DNA from: an uncultured Nitrosopumilaceae archaeon
GTDB taxonomy: Archaea; Thermoproteota; Nitrososphaeria; Nitrososphaerales; Nitrosopumilaceae
Assembly: GCA_937897875.1 (NCBI GenBank)
Contig: CALCPD010000006.1
Location: 1 to 43,140, forward strand
Direction: 5' to 3'
Length of the DNA: 43,140 nucleotides
Under the pieces are notes generated by a model that saw nothing but the letters and a program-made list of their open reading frames with translations, searched no databases and had not been told where the DNA came from. Position numbers and translations under genes: made by a program. This document shows, piece by piece, positions 10,301 to 19,858 of this stretch (positions are counted from its first letter, which is position 1; the number at the start of each line of letters is the position of its first letter).

Positions 10301-11628
10301 GAAATTAATTTTCTAAAAGTTTCTAGCGAATCAATGAATTCCTTTTGTGTTGAACTATGTTTTACAAATTCAACTTGTCCACATAATTGAAGCCATTTTT
10401 GAATTTGAGGGTAGTTTGACACATCAGATTTTCTTAGATTATACATCATTTCACTCTGGGTTAAATCTAAATTAATTCCCAATTTATTAGAGTAATAATA
10501 TCTGATTGCCTGACTGAATTTTTCAAAGGCATATTTAGGCATACTATCATCAAACAAATTCTTAGAGGATTGAATCATTTCTAGTGTATTTTCAACATAA
10601 TTAACTGATGGTGTTACAGTAGCAATGGATAATTGTCGTTTAGTAATAGATTTTCTATATGACAAATATCCAAAAATTATTAGTCCCAATATAATTGGAA
10701 TTAAAATTATTAAATTATAGTCATAATTTTTAGGTAGTTCAAAAGAAGTTTGTGGTTTTTCTATAGAATCAATTACATGCTGTGTATTTTCAAATTTAGT
10801 ATTAACAAATTGAAAATCATCAAATAGATTTGAAGAAATAGGATTTTTTAAATCAGGAGATTGATTTACAGAAATATCCAATTGACGGGATGTAATTGAT
10901 TCATAGACATCAGAAGTTTCTTTAGTCAATTGTCTTATCATATCTTCTTTCATAGCTTGTGAATCAGGAGCAACATAATTTGGAAGTAATTCTCTTAAAT
11001 CAATACTTTCTTTACCCTCATTTGCCATTTGTGAAGCTTTAAGTCTAACATCATCATATTTTGTGGGAGAAAATGCATCATTAGGTATTGATTCTAAATA
11101 ATTTAAATCATAACCACGCTCAACTAAAAAATTTTCTAAATTTGAATCAACATAGTAATCACGGGATATACCAGATGAAAGATATTTTTGTTTTTTAACT
11201 GGATCAAGCAAAGCTTCTGCTAGTTCAACATAACCATCAGAATACCTATCCAGATATTTTATCATATGAAAAAAATTATCTTTATTGATTTGTCTTTGTT
11301 CATTTAGCATTTGGTTAAGAATTTGACCTTCTTCAGAATCTATAGTAATTAACCGAGTTCCAACAGTGAATCCACTTCCAGTTATGAGATCCGCAAATTC
11401 TTTGGTTTCAGTAGAGGTTCCTAGTGATTTTTTTTGAATTTTTTCATTAATTGTATTTACATCAATACCAGGAGTGTAATCAATAAAGTCTTCAGTAGTA
11501 GGATTCACGATAGTTTTAGGTTGACCTTCAATAGTCCAATCAATTTCTACATCCACAGGTTCTGCAAAAATAGGACTAATAGAAACAATCGACATAAAAA
11601 ATAATATTAAAAACCAATATGATGTCAA
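10297..11628 (-). CDS. Membrane-anchored protein with C-terminal DUF4129-like domain
   Basis: Signal peptide, TM (LIILIPIILGLIIFGYLSY), C-terminal FSQAIRYYYSNKLGINLDLTQSEMMYNL; divergent to moxR. Confidence 0.7.
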   Translation of the reverse strand: MTSYWFLILFFMSIVSISPIFAEPVDVEIDWTIEGQPKTIVNPTTEDFIDYTPGIDVNTINEKIQKKSLGTSTETKEFADLITGSGFTVGTRLITIDSEEGQILNQMLNEQRQINKDNFFHMIKYLDRYSDGYVELAEALLDPVKKQKYLSSGISRDYYVDSNLENFLVERGYDLNYLESIPNDAFSPTKYDDVRLKASQMANEGKESIDLRELLPNYVAPDSQAMKEDMIRQLTKETSDVYESITSRQLDISVNQSPDLKNPISSNLFDDFQFVNTKFENTQHVIDSIEKPQTSFELPKNYDYNLIILIPIILGLIIFGYLSYRKSITKRQLSIATVTPSVNYVENTLEMIQSSKNLFDDSMPKYAFEKFSQAIRYYYSNKLGINLDLTQSEMMYNLRKSDVSNYPQIQKWLQLCGQVEFVKHSSTQKEFIDSLETFRKLIS

Positions 11629-11740
11629 TCTCTATTTTTTCAAAACCAACAATAGTAAAATAAAAGTTGGTACAATCTTCGAATATACCAATACTATTAA
11701 TTCGAATATTTAAAAAAAGCAATAATTAGGAGAGATTGGT

Positions 11741-12748
11741 ATGAATGAAACTTTTTCAATATCAGATGAAAATATTCAAAAACTAACAAAAACCTCAACA
11801 GAATATTCAAAAATCATATCAAATGTTATAGAAGAAATTAAAAAAAATATCGTAGGTCAGGATGAAGTAATTAGAAAAATTATAATTTCAATAATTGCTG
11901 ATGGTCATGTATTATTAGAAAGTGTACCAGGATTAGCTAAAACACTAATGATAAAAACAATGGCAGATATTTTTAGTGTTAATAATGTAAGAATTCAATT
12001 TACACCAGATTTACTTCCAGCAGACATTCTAGGAACAAAAATTTATAAAAATAATTCAGAAACATTTGAAATTCAAAAGGGACCAATTTTTCATAATTTT
12101 GTACTAGCAGATGAAATAAATCGTGCACCACCAAAAGTTCAGTCAGCATTACTAGAATCAATGCAAGAAAAACAAGTTAGTATTCATGGAGAAACTTTTC
12201 AATTAGAAAAACCATTCTTAGTTCTTGCAACACAAAATCCAATTGAAAATGAAGGAACTTACAAACTACCTGAAGCTCAAATAGATAGATTTGCATTAAA
12301 AATATTAATTGACTATCCAACAAAAGAGCAAGAAATAGAAATAATTGAAAAAAATACTTCAAATTTACAAATTAAAATTAATCCAATTGTAGAATTAAAA
12401 CAAATACTAGAAATACAAAAATTTAACGAAAAAATTTATGCAGATACAATAATTTTAAAATATGTTGCAAATTTAATTGACGCAACAAGAAATCCAAAAA
12501 AATATGAATTAGATTTAGAAAATATAATTGAGTACGGGGCATCACCAAGAGCATCTATTTGGTTGATAAAAGCAGCAAAAGCAAATGCCATGATTAATGG
12601 TAGAGGTTATGTAATTCCTGATGACATCAAACAAGTTGCTCATGAAGTTTTGCGCCATAGACTAATTCTAACGTTTGAGGCCGAAGCAGAAGAAGTAAAT
12701 TCAGACAAAGTCATTGACATAATTCTTGAAAAAATTCCTTCACCATAG
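11741..12748 (+). CDS. MoxR-family AAA ATPase
   Basis: LLESVPGLAKT, FTPDLLPADILG, ADEINRAPPKVQSALLESMQE. Confidence 0.93.
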   Translation: MNETFSISDENIQKLTKTSTEYSKIISNVIEEIKKNIVGQDEVIRKIIISIIADGHVLLESVPGLAKTLMIKTMADIFSVNNVRIQFTPDLLPADILGTKIYKNNSETFEIQKGPIFHNFVLADEINRAPPKVQSALLESMQEKQVSIHGETFQLEKPFLVLATQNPIENEGTYKLPEAQIDRFALKILIDYPTKEQEIEIIEKNTSNLQIKINPIVELKQILEIQKFNEKIYADTIILKYVANLIDATRNPKKYELDLENIIEYGASPRASIWLIKAAKANAMINGRGYVIPDDIKQVAHEVLRHRLILTFEAEAEEVNSDKVIDIILEKIPSP

Positions 12749-12750
12749 AA

Positions 12751-13629
12751 ATGAGTGAAATTTCAGAATTACTAAAACAGATTAAAAATCTACACATTCA
12801 AACAAAGGATCTAGTAGAATCAATAGAATCTGGCACCTACAATTCAAAATTCAGGGGAGGGGGAATTGAATTTTCAGAAGTTAGAGAGTATATGCCAGGA
12901 GATGATGTGAAAAGAATTGATTGGAACGTATCAGCTAGGCACAACAACCTATTTGTCAAAGAGTTTGTAGAAGAAAATGAACTTAATGTTTATTTAATTT
13001 TAGATTTGTCTGCAAGTAATAATTTTGGAGTTATGAAGACAAAACTGGAATTAAGTTTTGAAGTTGCAGTGTCATTGATGGCATTAGCATTAAAAAATAA
13101 TGATAAAATTGGATTAGGCATATTTACAGATAGTTTAGAAAAATTTATTCCATCTAAAAAAGGAAAAAAGCAAGTCATACGAATTCTTAAGCAACTAATT
13201 GAACATGAACCGAAAAGTAAAGAAACAGACATAATGAAATCATTATCAACATTAAAAAATAAACTAAAAAGAAAAAGTGTAATATACATTATTTCAGATT
13301 TTATTTCAGATTCATATGAGAAACCATTAAAATTTTTAAAATTGCATCACAAAGTAATTTTAATTAATATTTCAGATATGCGAGAAAGGGAAATACCAGA
13401 AATTGGCTATGCATATCTTGAAGATGCAGAAACTGGAGAGCAAGTACTAGTAAATACATCAAATAAAAAATTTCAAACGCAATATACTGAATATATGGAT
13501 CAAAAAATAAAAACAAATCAAAAAAATATGAATCGTATCGGAATAGATATGATCAATGTAAGTAATAAAGAATCATTTGACATTACAATTAATAGATATT
13601 TTAGAAATAAATGGAAGATGCGAAACTGA
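12751..13629 (+). CDS. DUF58 domain protein
   Basis: REYMPGDDVKRIDWNVSARHNNLFVKEFVEE signature. Confidence 0.92.
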   Translation: MSEISELLKQIKNLHIQTKDLVESIESGTYNSKFRGGGIEFSEVREYMPGDDVKRIDWNVSARHNNLFVKEFVEENELNVYLILDLSASNNFGVMKTKLELSFEVAVSLMALALKNNDKIGLGIFTDSLEKFIPSKKGKKQVIRILKQLIEHEPKSKETDIMKSLSTLKNKLKRKSVIYIISDFISDSYEKPLKFLKLHHKVILINISDMREREIPEIGYAYLEDAETGEQVLVNTSNKKFQTQYTEYMDQKIKTNQKNMNRIGIDMINVSNKESFDITINRYFRNKWKMRN

Positions 13630-14573
13630 TGGAATTTGGATTCATCAATGCGTTACTTCTTTTTTTATTTATTCCGCTATTAATTTTCATTTATCATAGA
13701 TATAATTCAAGTAAAAAAGAATCAGTTTTAAAATTTAGTTCATTAAAGATAATTAAAAAAACAGATGCAACAAAAAATACAATTAGAAAACATATACCAT
13801 TTGTACTAGTAGTAATTGTTCTTTCATTGATTATTATTGCACTAGCAAATCCTCAAATAGTTTCCATAGGAGTAGAAAAAGGTATCAATTTAGCCATAGT
13901 TTTGGATGGTTCTGAGAGTATGGCTGCAACTGATTACACACCAACGCGTCTAGAGGCAGCAAAGAGTGGAGTAACCACACTAGTTACACAGATTAGTGAA
14001 AAAAATAACATTGGCGTGGTACTATTTGAAACAGGTGCAGGTACAATATCATATCTAACACCAGTAAAAGAAAAAACATTGAATTCAATTTCATCCATTA
14101 AGCAAGGTAATGGAGCAACTGCAATTGGAGATGGCTTATCATTAGGAATTGATATGGTTTCATCAATCTTAGATAAAAAACGAGTAATTGTTTTACTTAG
14201 TGATGGAATACAAAATTCAGGATTAGTTTTACCAGAACAAGCAATACAATATGCAATTAACAATAATGTACAAATTCATACAATTGGAATTGGTTCAGAA
14301 AACCCAGTTTATCTTAGAGATGATATTTACGGTGAACCACAATATGCAGAGTTAGATGAAATTACATTAAAAAATATTTCAGAGAGTACAGGTGGAAATT
14401 ATTTTAAATCCTTAGATGAGCAAACACTTAACGAAATATTATCAAACATAAGTTCAAACATGGAGTATGAAAAAGAATTATCTACAATTAGTAATTGGTT
14501 TATTGGTTCAGCGATCGTGATTCTTTTACTAGATATTTACATAATTTACGGTAGGTATAGAATTGCTGCGTGA
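13629..14573 (+). CDS. VWA-domain (BatA-like) membrane protein
   Basis: MIDAS-like DGSES; two N-terminal TM and one C-terminal TM; ATG 13629 overlaps the DUF58 stop (TGATG). Confidence 0.88.
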   Translation: MEFGFINALLLFLFIPLLIFIYHRYNSSKKESVLKFSSLKIIKKTDATKNTIRKHIPFVLVVIVLSLIIIALANPQIVSIGVEKGINLAIVLDGSESMAATDYTPTRLEAAKSGVTTLVTQISEKNNIGVVLFETGAGTISYLTPVKEKTLNSISSIKQGNGATAIGDGLSLGIDMVSSILDKKRVIVLLSDGIQNSGLVLPEQAIQYAINNNVQIHTIGIGSENPVYLRDDIYGEPQYAELDEITLKNISESTGGNYFKSLDEQTLNEILSNISSNMEYEKELSTISNWFIGSAIVILLLDIYIIYGRYRIAA

Positions 14574-14692
14574 TAAATCAAATATCTAATTCAAATAAAT
14601 AATGCGATCTTTTTAATGTGAAAAAAATAAACCAGTAAGTAATTTTTTTTAAATTTAATTTTTATCAAAAAGATAATTCTATACATATTATC

Positions 14693-14796
14693 GAGTCAGA
14701 GACATCTTACGGTGTTAGCTGGAAGAGCCCAAAGCTCACATAAACTAGTTAATACATTCACGGAGTCTCCAAGGCGATGGAGACTGACTTTTTTTT
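14693..14796 (+). ncRNA. Candidate structured ncRNA or leader with terminator-like 3' end
   Basis: GAGTCAG(14693)/CTGACTT(14784) closing helix, ACATC/GGTGT, GAGC/GCTC and TCTCC/GGAGA hairpins, then T8; no ORF. Confidence 0.5.
14764..14796 (+). terminator. Hairpin plus T8 terminator-like element
   Basis: AGTCTCC-AAGGCGAT-GGAGACT then GACTTTTTTTT. Confidence 0.55.
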
Positions 14797-14857
14797 CATA
14801 AAAAAAGAAAACATAGGCATGATAATAATAAATTAATCAACTTTCAATTATCAAAAT

Positions 14858-15274
14858 ATGCCTTTAGATAAAATTGAAAATATTGAAGAATATGTCAAAA
14901 CTCATGAATCATTAGTTTTACACATCAAAAATAATCCAGTTGGGTGTATCATAGAAGAAAATAATGAAAACAAATCAAAGTACTCACTAGTAGAAAAAAA
15001 ATCAGAGGTAAAAGCAAGCATCAGAGGTTTTCTAAACAAACACGAAGATGCAGGATTGTTAATGGGGTTTAAATTTAAAATTCAAATTAATAATGAAATA
15101 TTAGAATACACATCATATCCAAATGAAGAATTCATAGAGGCCATCATATTAAATGAGATAATTTTTGTAATAGACAATAAAATGAAACAAATGTTTTCTT
15201 GTAAAATATCAACAGATCAATTTGTTAAAACTAAATCAGAATTAAATAAATTTCAAAAAATTTTAAATAAATAA
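14858..15274 (+). CDS. Hypothetical protein
   Basis: 138-aa ORF. Confidence 0.6.
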   Translation: MPLDKIENIEEYVKTHESLVLHIKNNPVGCIIEENNENKSKYSLVEKKSEVKASIRGFLNKHEDAGLLMGFKFKIQINNEILEYTSYPNEEFIEAIILNEIIFVIDNKMKQMFSCKISTDQFVKTKSELNKFQKILNK

Positions 15275-15684
15275 AACTACACTACAATCAAATTTTTGAT
15301 ATAATTTAACCCGTATTGGTAAGTTTTACATTCCTCTTTTATGCTCATGGTAAAAGAATTAGGCGTGAGCCGAGAATATACAACAGAAGCAGAATGGCTA
15401 GAAGATATTTGGTTCTAAGAAAACCAAACTTTTCTAATTTTTAAAAAAATAGAATAACCTAGGCATTAAAACAGATAGAAAGTATTCTGATGAAGTGGGA
15501 TTGTAGTTTGAATCCTATACGAGAGAAATGATTATCAAGAGTAATTTTCATTGTAAAATATGACATGGTTAAAATCCATTGTAAAGAGTCTCAAGTCTTA
15601 CAAAGAAAAGCAATCTGCAAGAAAAGATTACATGACTGATGGGGATTAGATCATCATTATATTGTAGTCAAACCATAAAGATCA

Positions 15685-15831
15685 ATGCAAATTACTAAGT
15701 GTTGTAACAGTAATCCAAAGTATTTGATTGAATATCTATCTGGAAAAAGTATTGCAAGTTTCTTAGTATGTCAATCTTGTAGTGAAGAAGAAAAACTTCA
15801 ACAATTTATCATAAAAAAGTATGAACTCTAG
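15685..15831 (+). CDS. Putative 48-aa Cys-containing microprotein
   Basis: Manual translation MQITKCCNSNPKYLIEYLSGKSIASFLVCQSCSEEEKLQQFIIKKYEL. Confidence 0.45.
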   Translation: MQITKCCNSNPKYLIEYLSGKSIASFLVCQSCSEEEKLQQFIIKKYEL

Positions 15832-15864
15832 GCATGATTATATTTTAAAACTAACCAAAGTTGA

Positions 15865-16431
15865 CTAAATTTTAGATAAAATTTTCTTTTTCTTTTCTTG
15901 GAATTCCTTTGCAGTAATTATTTTTGCATCTTTTAATTTTGACAAATTTTCTAGTAATTCTAAATTTTCTTTTTTAGACATTTTTAAATTTTTACCAGCA
16001 TTAACAGTTTTTTGAATTTTAGATTTAGCAGTAGTTTTTATTTTTGAACTAATTTTATGACGCTTGTCAGATATTTTTTCACTGATGCGGTATCCCTTTC
16101 TTTTTGCTTGATTAATAATTTCTTGGGATTTTTTTTGTGATAAATCATCAACGGAGGTATGTTTTTTGGCCATTTTGCTAATTTCCTGAGTCTTTTTTCG
16201 AGCTAAGCGTGTTTGAAGTTTTAAATCTTTAAGAATCTCATTTTTACTTTTTTGCTCAAATCTTCTAGTGTACTCCTGAATAATTAGTACAGGAAATGGA
16301 GAGTATTCAACATCAGAATAATATTTTATTATTACATCATCAGATAATTTTTTCAAATATTCTTTAAAGGATTTTTCAGATTTGAGAGCCATATGCTGAA
16401 TTAAATTCATCATGATAAAAAGATTATACAA
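15865..16431 (-). CDS. Basic protein with C-terminal SHOCT-like motif
   Basis: ELLENLSKLKDAKIITAKEFQEKKKKILSKI matches the SHOCT pattern. Confidence 0.65.
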   Translation of the reverse strand: MYNLFIMMNLIQHMALKSEKSFKEYLKKLSDDVIIKYYSDVEYSPFPVLIIQEYTRRFEQKSKNEILKDLKLQTRLARKKTQEISKMAKKHTSVDDLSQKKSQEIINQAKRKGYRISEKISDKRHKISSKIKTTAKSKIQKTVNAGKNLKMSKKENLELLENLSKLKDAKIITAKEFQEKKKKILSKI

Positions 16432-16460
16432 AAAATAATCAGGTGTGTTTTATGTTAATT

Positions 16461-16832
16461 TTATTCATTCCAAATAGGTTGAGTCTTTAACCATTTTATT
16501 AAATCAGTATACAGACTACTTTTTTGCATGTTTAAAACACCAATTTCAAGATTAGTAGAAGATTTTACAGTTTTTGAATAATTTTCACATATAGCAAAGA
16601 CTACTTTGTCTAAAAACATCTCATTATTCATTTCTTTTTTAGCTAATTCTTCAGATTCAGTCATTGCAAAACTTGCAAACAAGACACCATCAACCCAGTA
16701 TGCATTTGCAGCCTCTAATGAGGACATCATACCGATAAGATCATCAAGACTAAGCTTGATCATATCACGAACATAGATCTTATCATAGGGTTTGTGAACA
16801 AATTCTGTCATGAAAATTCCTATTTTTTGCAA
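16461..16832 (-). CDS. Hypothetical protein
   Basis: 123-aa ORF. Confidence 0.55.
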   Translation of the reverse strand: MQKIGIFMTEFVHKPYDKIYVRDMIKLSLDDLIGMMSSLEAANAYWVDGVLFASFAMTESEELAKKEMNNEMFLDKVVFAICENYSKTVKSSTNLEIGVLNMQKSSLYTDLIKWLKTQPIWNE

Positions 16833-16885
16833 TTAATGAATATTTGGAAATCTTATAATGGTTCTTTTACCAAGTATGGTAAAAT

Positions 16886-16975
16886 ATGAAAAGATCTTTT
16901 CTTACATTAATTCTATTTTCAATTCTATTTGCCGTTGGAATTGCACTAAGTAATGTAATTACACCAAGCCCATAA
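16886..16975 (+). CDS. Putative 29-aa single-TM microprotein MKRSFLTLILFSILFAVGIALSNVITPSP
   Basis: Manual translation; resembles the N-terminus of the 39396..39659 protein. Confidence 0.45.
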   Translation: MKRSFLTLILFSILFAVGIALSNVITPSP

Positions 16976-17049
16976 AATTAACAAAAACAATTACGTGTTA
17001 TTTTAGTGTCCGAAGATTCAAATGAGTGATATGAAAAAAATGAGTAGAA

Positions 17050-17136
17050 ATGACTAAAAAATTACCTAGTGGACATAATCTTGGTGGTAGCACCAAACAG
17101 AAAAGACGTAAACAGCATAAACAAGAATCAGATTAG
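17050..17136 (+). CDS. Putative 28-aa basic microprotein MTKKLPSGHNLGGSTKQKRRKQHKQESD
   Basis: Manual translation. Confidence 0.3.
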   Translation: MTKKLPSGHNLGGSTKQKRRKQHKQESD

Positions 17137-17213
17137 AACTTTAGGCACAAATCTTATTCAACATTTATCATTTTTGACAAAATACATAATGCCATTTTTT
17201 TTAGATAAACTAC

Positions 17214-17450
17214 ATGTCAAAAGAAGAAGATAATTCATCAGAGGAGAAATTATTTGTTACAGAGTTTCCAAAGGGGGAGTTTGGCATTGTAGATTACTTA
17301 CAAGGCCGCGTACATTTTGCATTAATGGATCAGATGAAACTAATGCACAAATCAGGGATGAAACAAGAACAAATCAAAGAAGCAATAATGAAAACAGTTT
17401 CTGAAATTGTAAGTAATTTTGAGCCTAAAAAAGAATCAGAAAGTTCTTGA
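17214..17450 (+). CDS. Small hypothetical protein
   Basis: 78-aa ORF. Confidence 0.55.
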   Translation: MSKEEDNSSEEKLFVTEFPKGEFGIVDYLQGRVHFALMDQMKLMHKSGMKQEQIKEAIMKTVSEIVSNFEPKKESESS

Positions 17451-17866
17451 TTCCAGTTTACCTGATTCCATCATCAAAATTTTATGACATTTACAATAAC
17501 AGTTTGTATGAGGCATATCGTTGTCATTTCGGTATTTGCATTCTTTTGTATGCTCAACCATCAATTAGTTAACACCATCACCTAAGAATAATAAAATCCA
17601 TAAAATAAAGTTACGAGTCACAAATTTGAAGGGTTTTGGAAGGGAGTAATTTCAGAAGGATTATTCTTCTGAAATCAACCAAGATGCACCGATTGCATCT
17701 TCCCAATTGTCGGAGTTATTGTTATCATTCATAGATAGAGTAAATCAAATTTGCATTTAAAAGAGATGAACGATTGATCAGTAGGAATACTATGAACGAT
17801 TTGATAGTGATTCTTTAAATTAAATTTTGAATATTTGTGTTAATTGGCCATAAGTGATGATGGATT

Positions 17867-18358
17867 TTATTTTTTTGAATCTTCATCAGATTTTTTTTCA
17901 ATATGAGCAGTTCTTTCAAAATAATATTCTTGTCTTTTCAAATCTTTTTCAGAAATTATTCTACATTTCCTCATAGGAACAAGTCGAGATATTTGTTCAT
18001 AGGTAGTCATATCCCTAACATCTGCAGCATATGCAATCTGTAGAAGCGGAGGTTTTTCTTCAATCATTGGTTTTGCTTGCTCATAGCCCCCACTCTGAAT
18101 CATACCAGTTCTAAAAAGTCCAATATGTTGAGAACTTTTAGAGATTTGAGGATCCTCATAACAACAAATTGAAAACTCACCATTATCCTTTTCAACAATA
18201 GTCAATCTAGTGAATTTGTCACTCCATTCTTCAATTTCTTGGGCTATTGTGGTTGCTTCTTTTTTATCTTCAAACACAGTAGATACTACCAATCTATCTT
18301 TTTCATAAGCCCATGATATTCCATAAAAATTATCATGCCAATCAATTTCAAACGACAT
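17867..18358 (-). CDS. Hypothetical protein
   Basis: 163-aa ORF. Confidence 0.6.
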   Translation of the reverse strand: MSFEIDWHDNFYGISWAYEKDRLVVSTVFEDKKEATTIAQEIEEWSDKFTRLTIVEKDNGEFSICCYEDPQISKSSQHIGLFRTGMIQSGGYEQAKPMIEEKPPLLQIAYAADVRDMTTYEQISRLVPMRKCRIISEKDLKRQEYYFERTAHIEKKSDEDSKK

Positions 18359-18425
18359 AAAACAGATTAAAAAATGTCAAATTAATGCGTTACACTTGAA
18401 AATATTATGTGTATGATAAAGAAGT

Positions 18426-18499
18426 GAATAAGCCCAGAGCAAAATCCCGGTTGGTTTCCTTTAGAGCATTGCACTCAGGGGGTTAAGGTGGACTTATTC
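18426..18499 (+). ncRNA. Candidate structured small RNA
   Basis: GAATAAG(18426)/CTTATTC(18493) closing stem, CC/GG, inner AATCCC/GGGGTT; locally GC-enriched, no ORF. Confidence 0.45.
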
Positions 18500-18550
18500 C
18501 TAATGACTACTATAGAACATTATCATAATTAAGTATAATTTTTTTAATGT

Positions 18551-18606
18551 AATTATTACAGATCATAATAGAATTATTGCAGATCATAATAGAATTATTG
18601 CATCTT
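18551..18606. repeat. Tandem repeat, 21-nt unit, about 2.6 copies
   Basis: aattattacagatcataatag / aattattgcagatcataatag / aattattgcatctt. Confidence 0.85.
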
Positions 18607-18635
18607 TTCATCTGAAATCCACATATTGAAAATAA

Positions 18636-19601
18636 TTACAAAACAGAATATTCTTTTTTAGATTCGACTAGATCTAACAATAAATTTTTTGGGAATGGAT
18701 TAAACAAAGATTGTTCTAAAATAATTTTTAAGTCATAACGCAATGCCCAAGAATACAGTAGAGGAGAGATTTGTGAATGTGATATTAAATCATTTTCAAA
18801 TTCATCAATTAATGAATAATAATAAGATGTTTCAGATTCAGATAATTTAGATTTTACATAATTGAAAATATAATTAAAAGTATCAATCATAGGAGTTTTT
18901 TTTACAGGAGAAGATAGAATTTCATAGGTAATTTTTTTAAATATTTTAGAAATAATTTCAAAATCATCTTCAGTCCTAAAGATTAATCCAAGTTCAGCAG
19001 TTAATTTTTCATCATGACATAAAAATAAAAGCATGTTTTTTGAATAAAATTCAAATAATTTTTCAATAGATTGTTTTTCCAATGATTCTCTCAAATTTGC
19101 TAAAACAAAGATCCTAGTAAGAAAATGTTCTCGAATTGAGATATTATCTAATCTTTTTTCATCCTCTTTTACCATATTTGGAAATTCTGCAGCTACGGCT
19201 TCAGAAAACATTCCTGAAGTTTTTTGATATCCCGAATTACCTAGTTTGTGATATAATCTAACATTGTCAATTCCACATGTAGGGGAATCACGTTTGAAAA
19301 TGAATCCATCAAGGACATCAACAGATGTAACAAATTTTTGAGTAAAATTATGCATTTCTTCAGTTAGATTTTTTTCAGTAGAAGGCTGATAGAGATTCTT
19401 TTTTCCACCTATGTTGACTAGTCGAACTGGTTTTCTTGGGGTACCTAACCCAATTCCAACTTCAGGGCAAACAGGGACAAAATCAACATAATTTTTCATA
19501 TTTCTGACAAAATTATTATTTATTCTACCTCCATCATATCTACACATATCAAATTCAAGACATTTGCTAATGCCCATAATTGGTCGTGAGAAATCAGACA
19601 T
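18636..19601 (-). CDS. DUF523-DUF1722 fusion protein
   Basis: GISKCLEFDMCRYDGG, CPEVGIGLGTPRKPVRLV, RDSPTCGI; C-terminal DUF1722-like half. Confidence 0.85.
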   Translation of the reverse strand: MSDFSRPIMGISKCLEFDMCRYDGGRINNNFVRNMKNYVDFVPVCPEVGIGLGTPRKPVRLVNIGGKKNLYQPSTEKNLTEEMHNFTQKFVTSVDVLDGFIFKRDSPTCGIDNVRLYHKLGNSGYQKTSGMFSEAVAAEFPNMVKEDEKRLDNISIREHFLTRIFVLANLRESLEKQSIEKLFEFYSKNMLLFLCHDEKLTAELGLIFRTEDDFEIISKIFKKITYEILSSPVKKTPMIDTFNYIFNYVKSKLSESETSYYYSLIDEFENDLISHSQISPLLYSWALRYDLKIILEQSLFNPFPKNLLLDLVESKKEYSVL

Positions 19602-19738
19602 GTCTAGATTTCAAGAACATTGAATATAACTAGAAATAAATAATTTAGATAGTGCTAAAAAAGGTCATTTTAAACAGATAGAACAGAAATTAATATTCAG
19701 AATATAATTTTAATTGAATGAAATTCAAGATTTTTTGA

Positions 19739-19852
19739 ATGATTGGAGTCATAATTTCACAATGTGAAAAATGTCATAATGTGTGTACATGTAATTTAAT
19801 TAAAAATTTGAAGTTATGTAACCAATGTAAAAAGCAATATTGGAATTATTAA
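19739..19852 (+). CDS. Putative 37-aa Cys-rich microprotein
   Basis: Manual translation MIGVIISQCEKCHNVCTCNLIKNLKLCNQCKKQYWNY. Confidence 0.4.
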   Translation: MIGVIISQCEKCHNVCTCNLIKNLKLCNQCKKQYWNY

Positions 19853-19858
19853 TAATTT

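Noticed and set aside
18426-18499. tRNA-like element (7-bp terminal stem, GGTTGGTT, TAGAGCATTG)
   Set aside because: No T-arm or GTTCRA loop can be placed before the 3' half of the terminal stem, and no coherent anticodon arm; kept only as an unclassified structured RNA.
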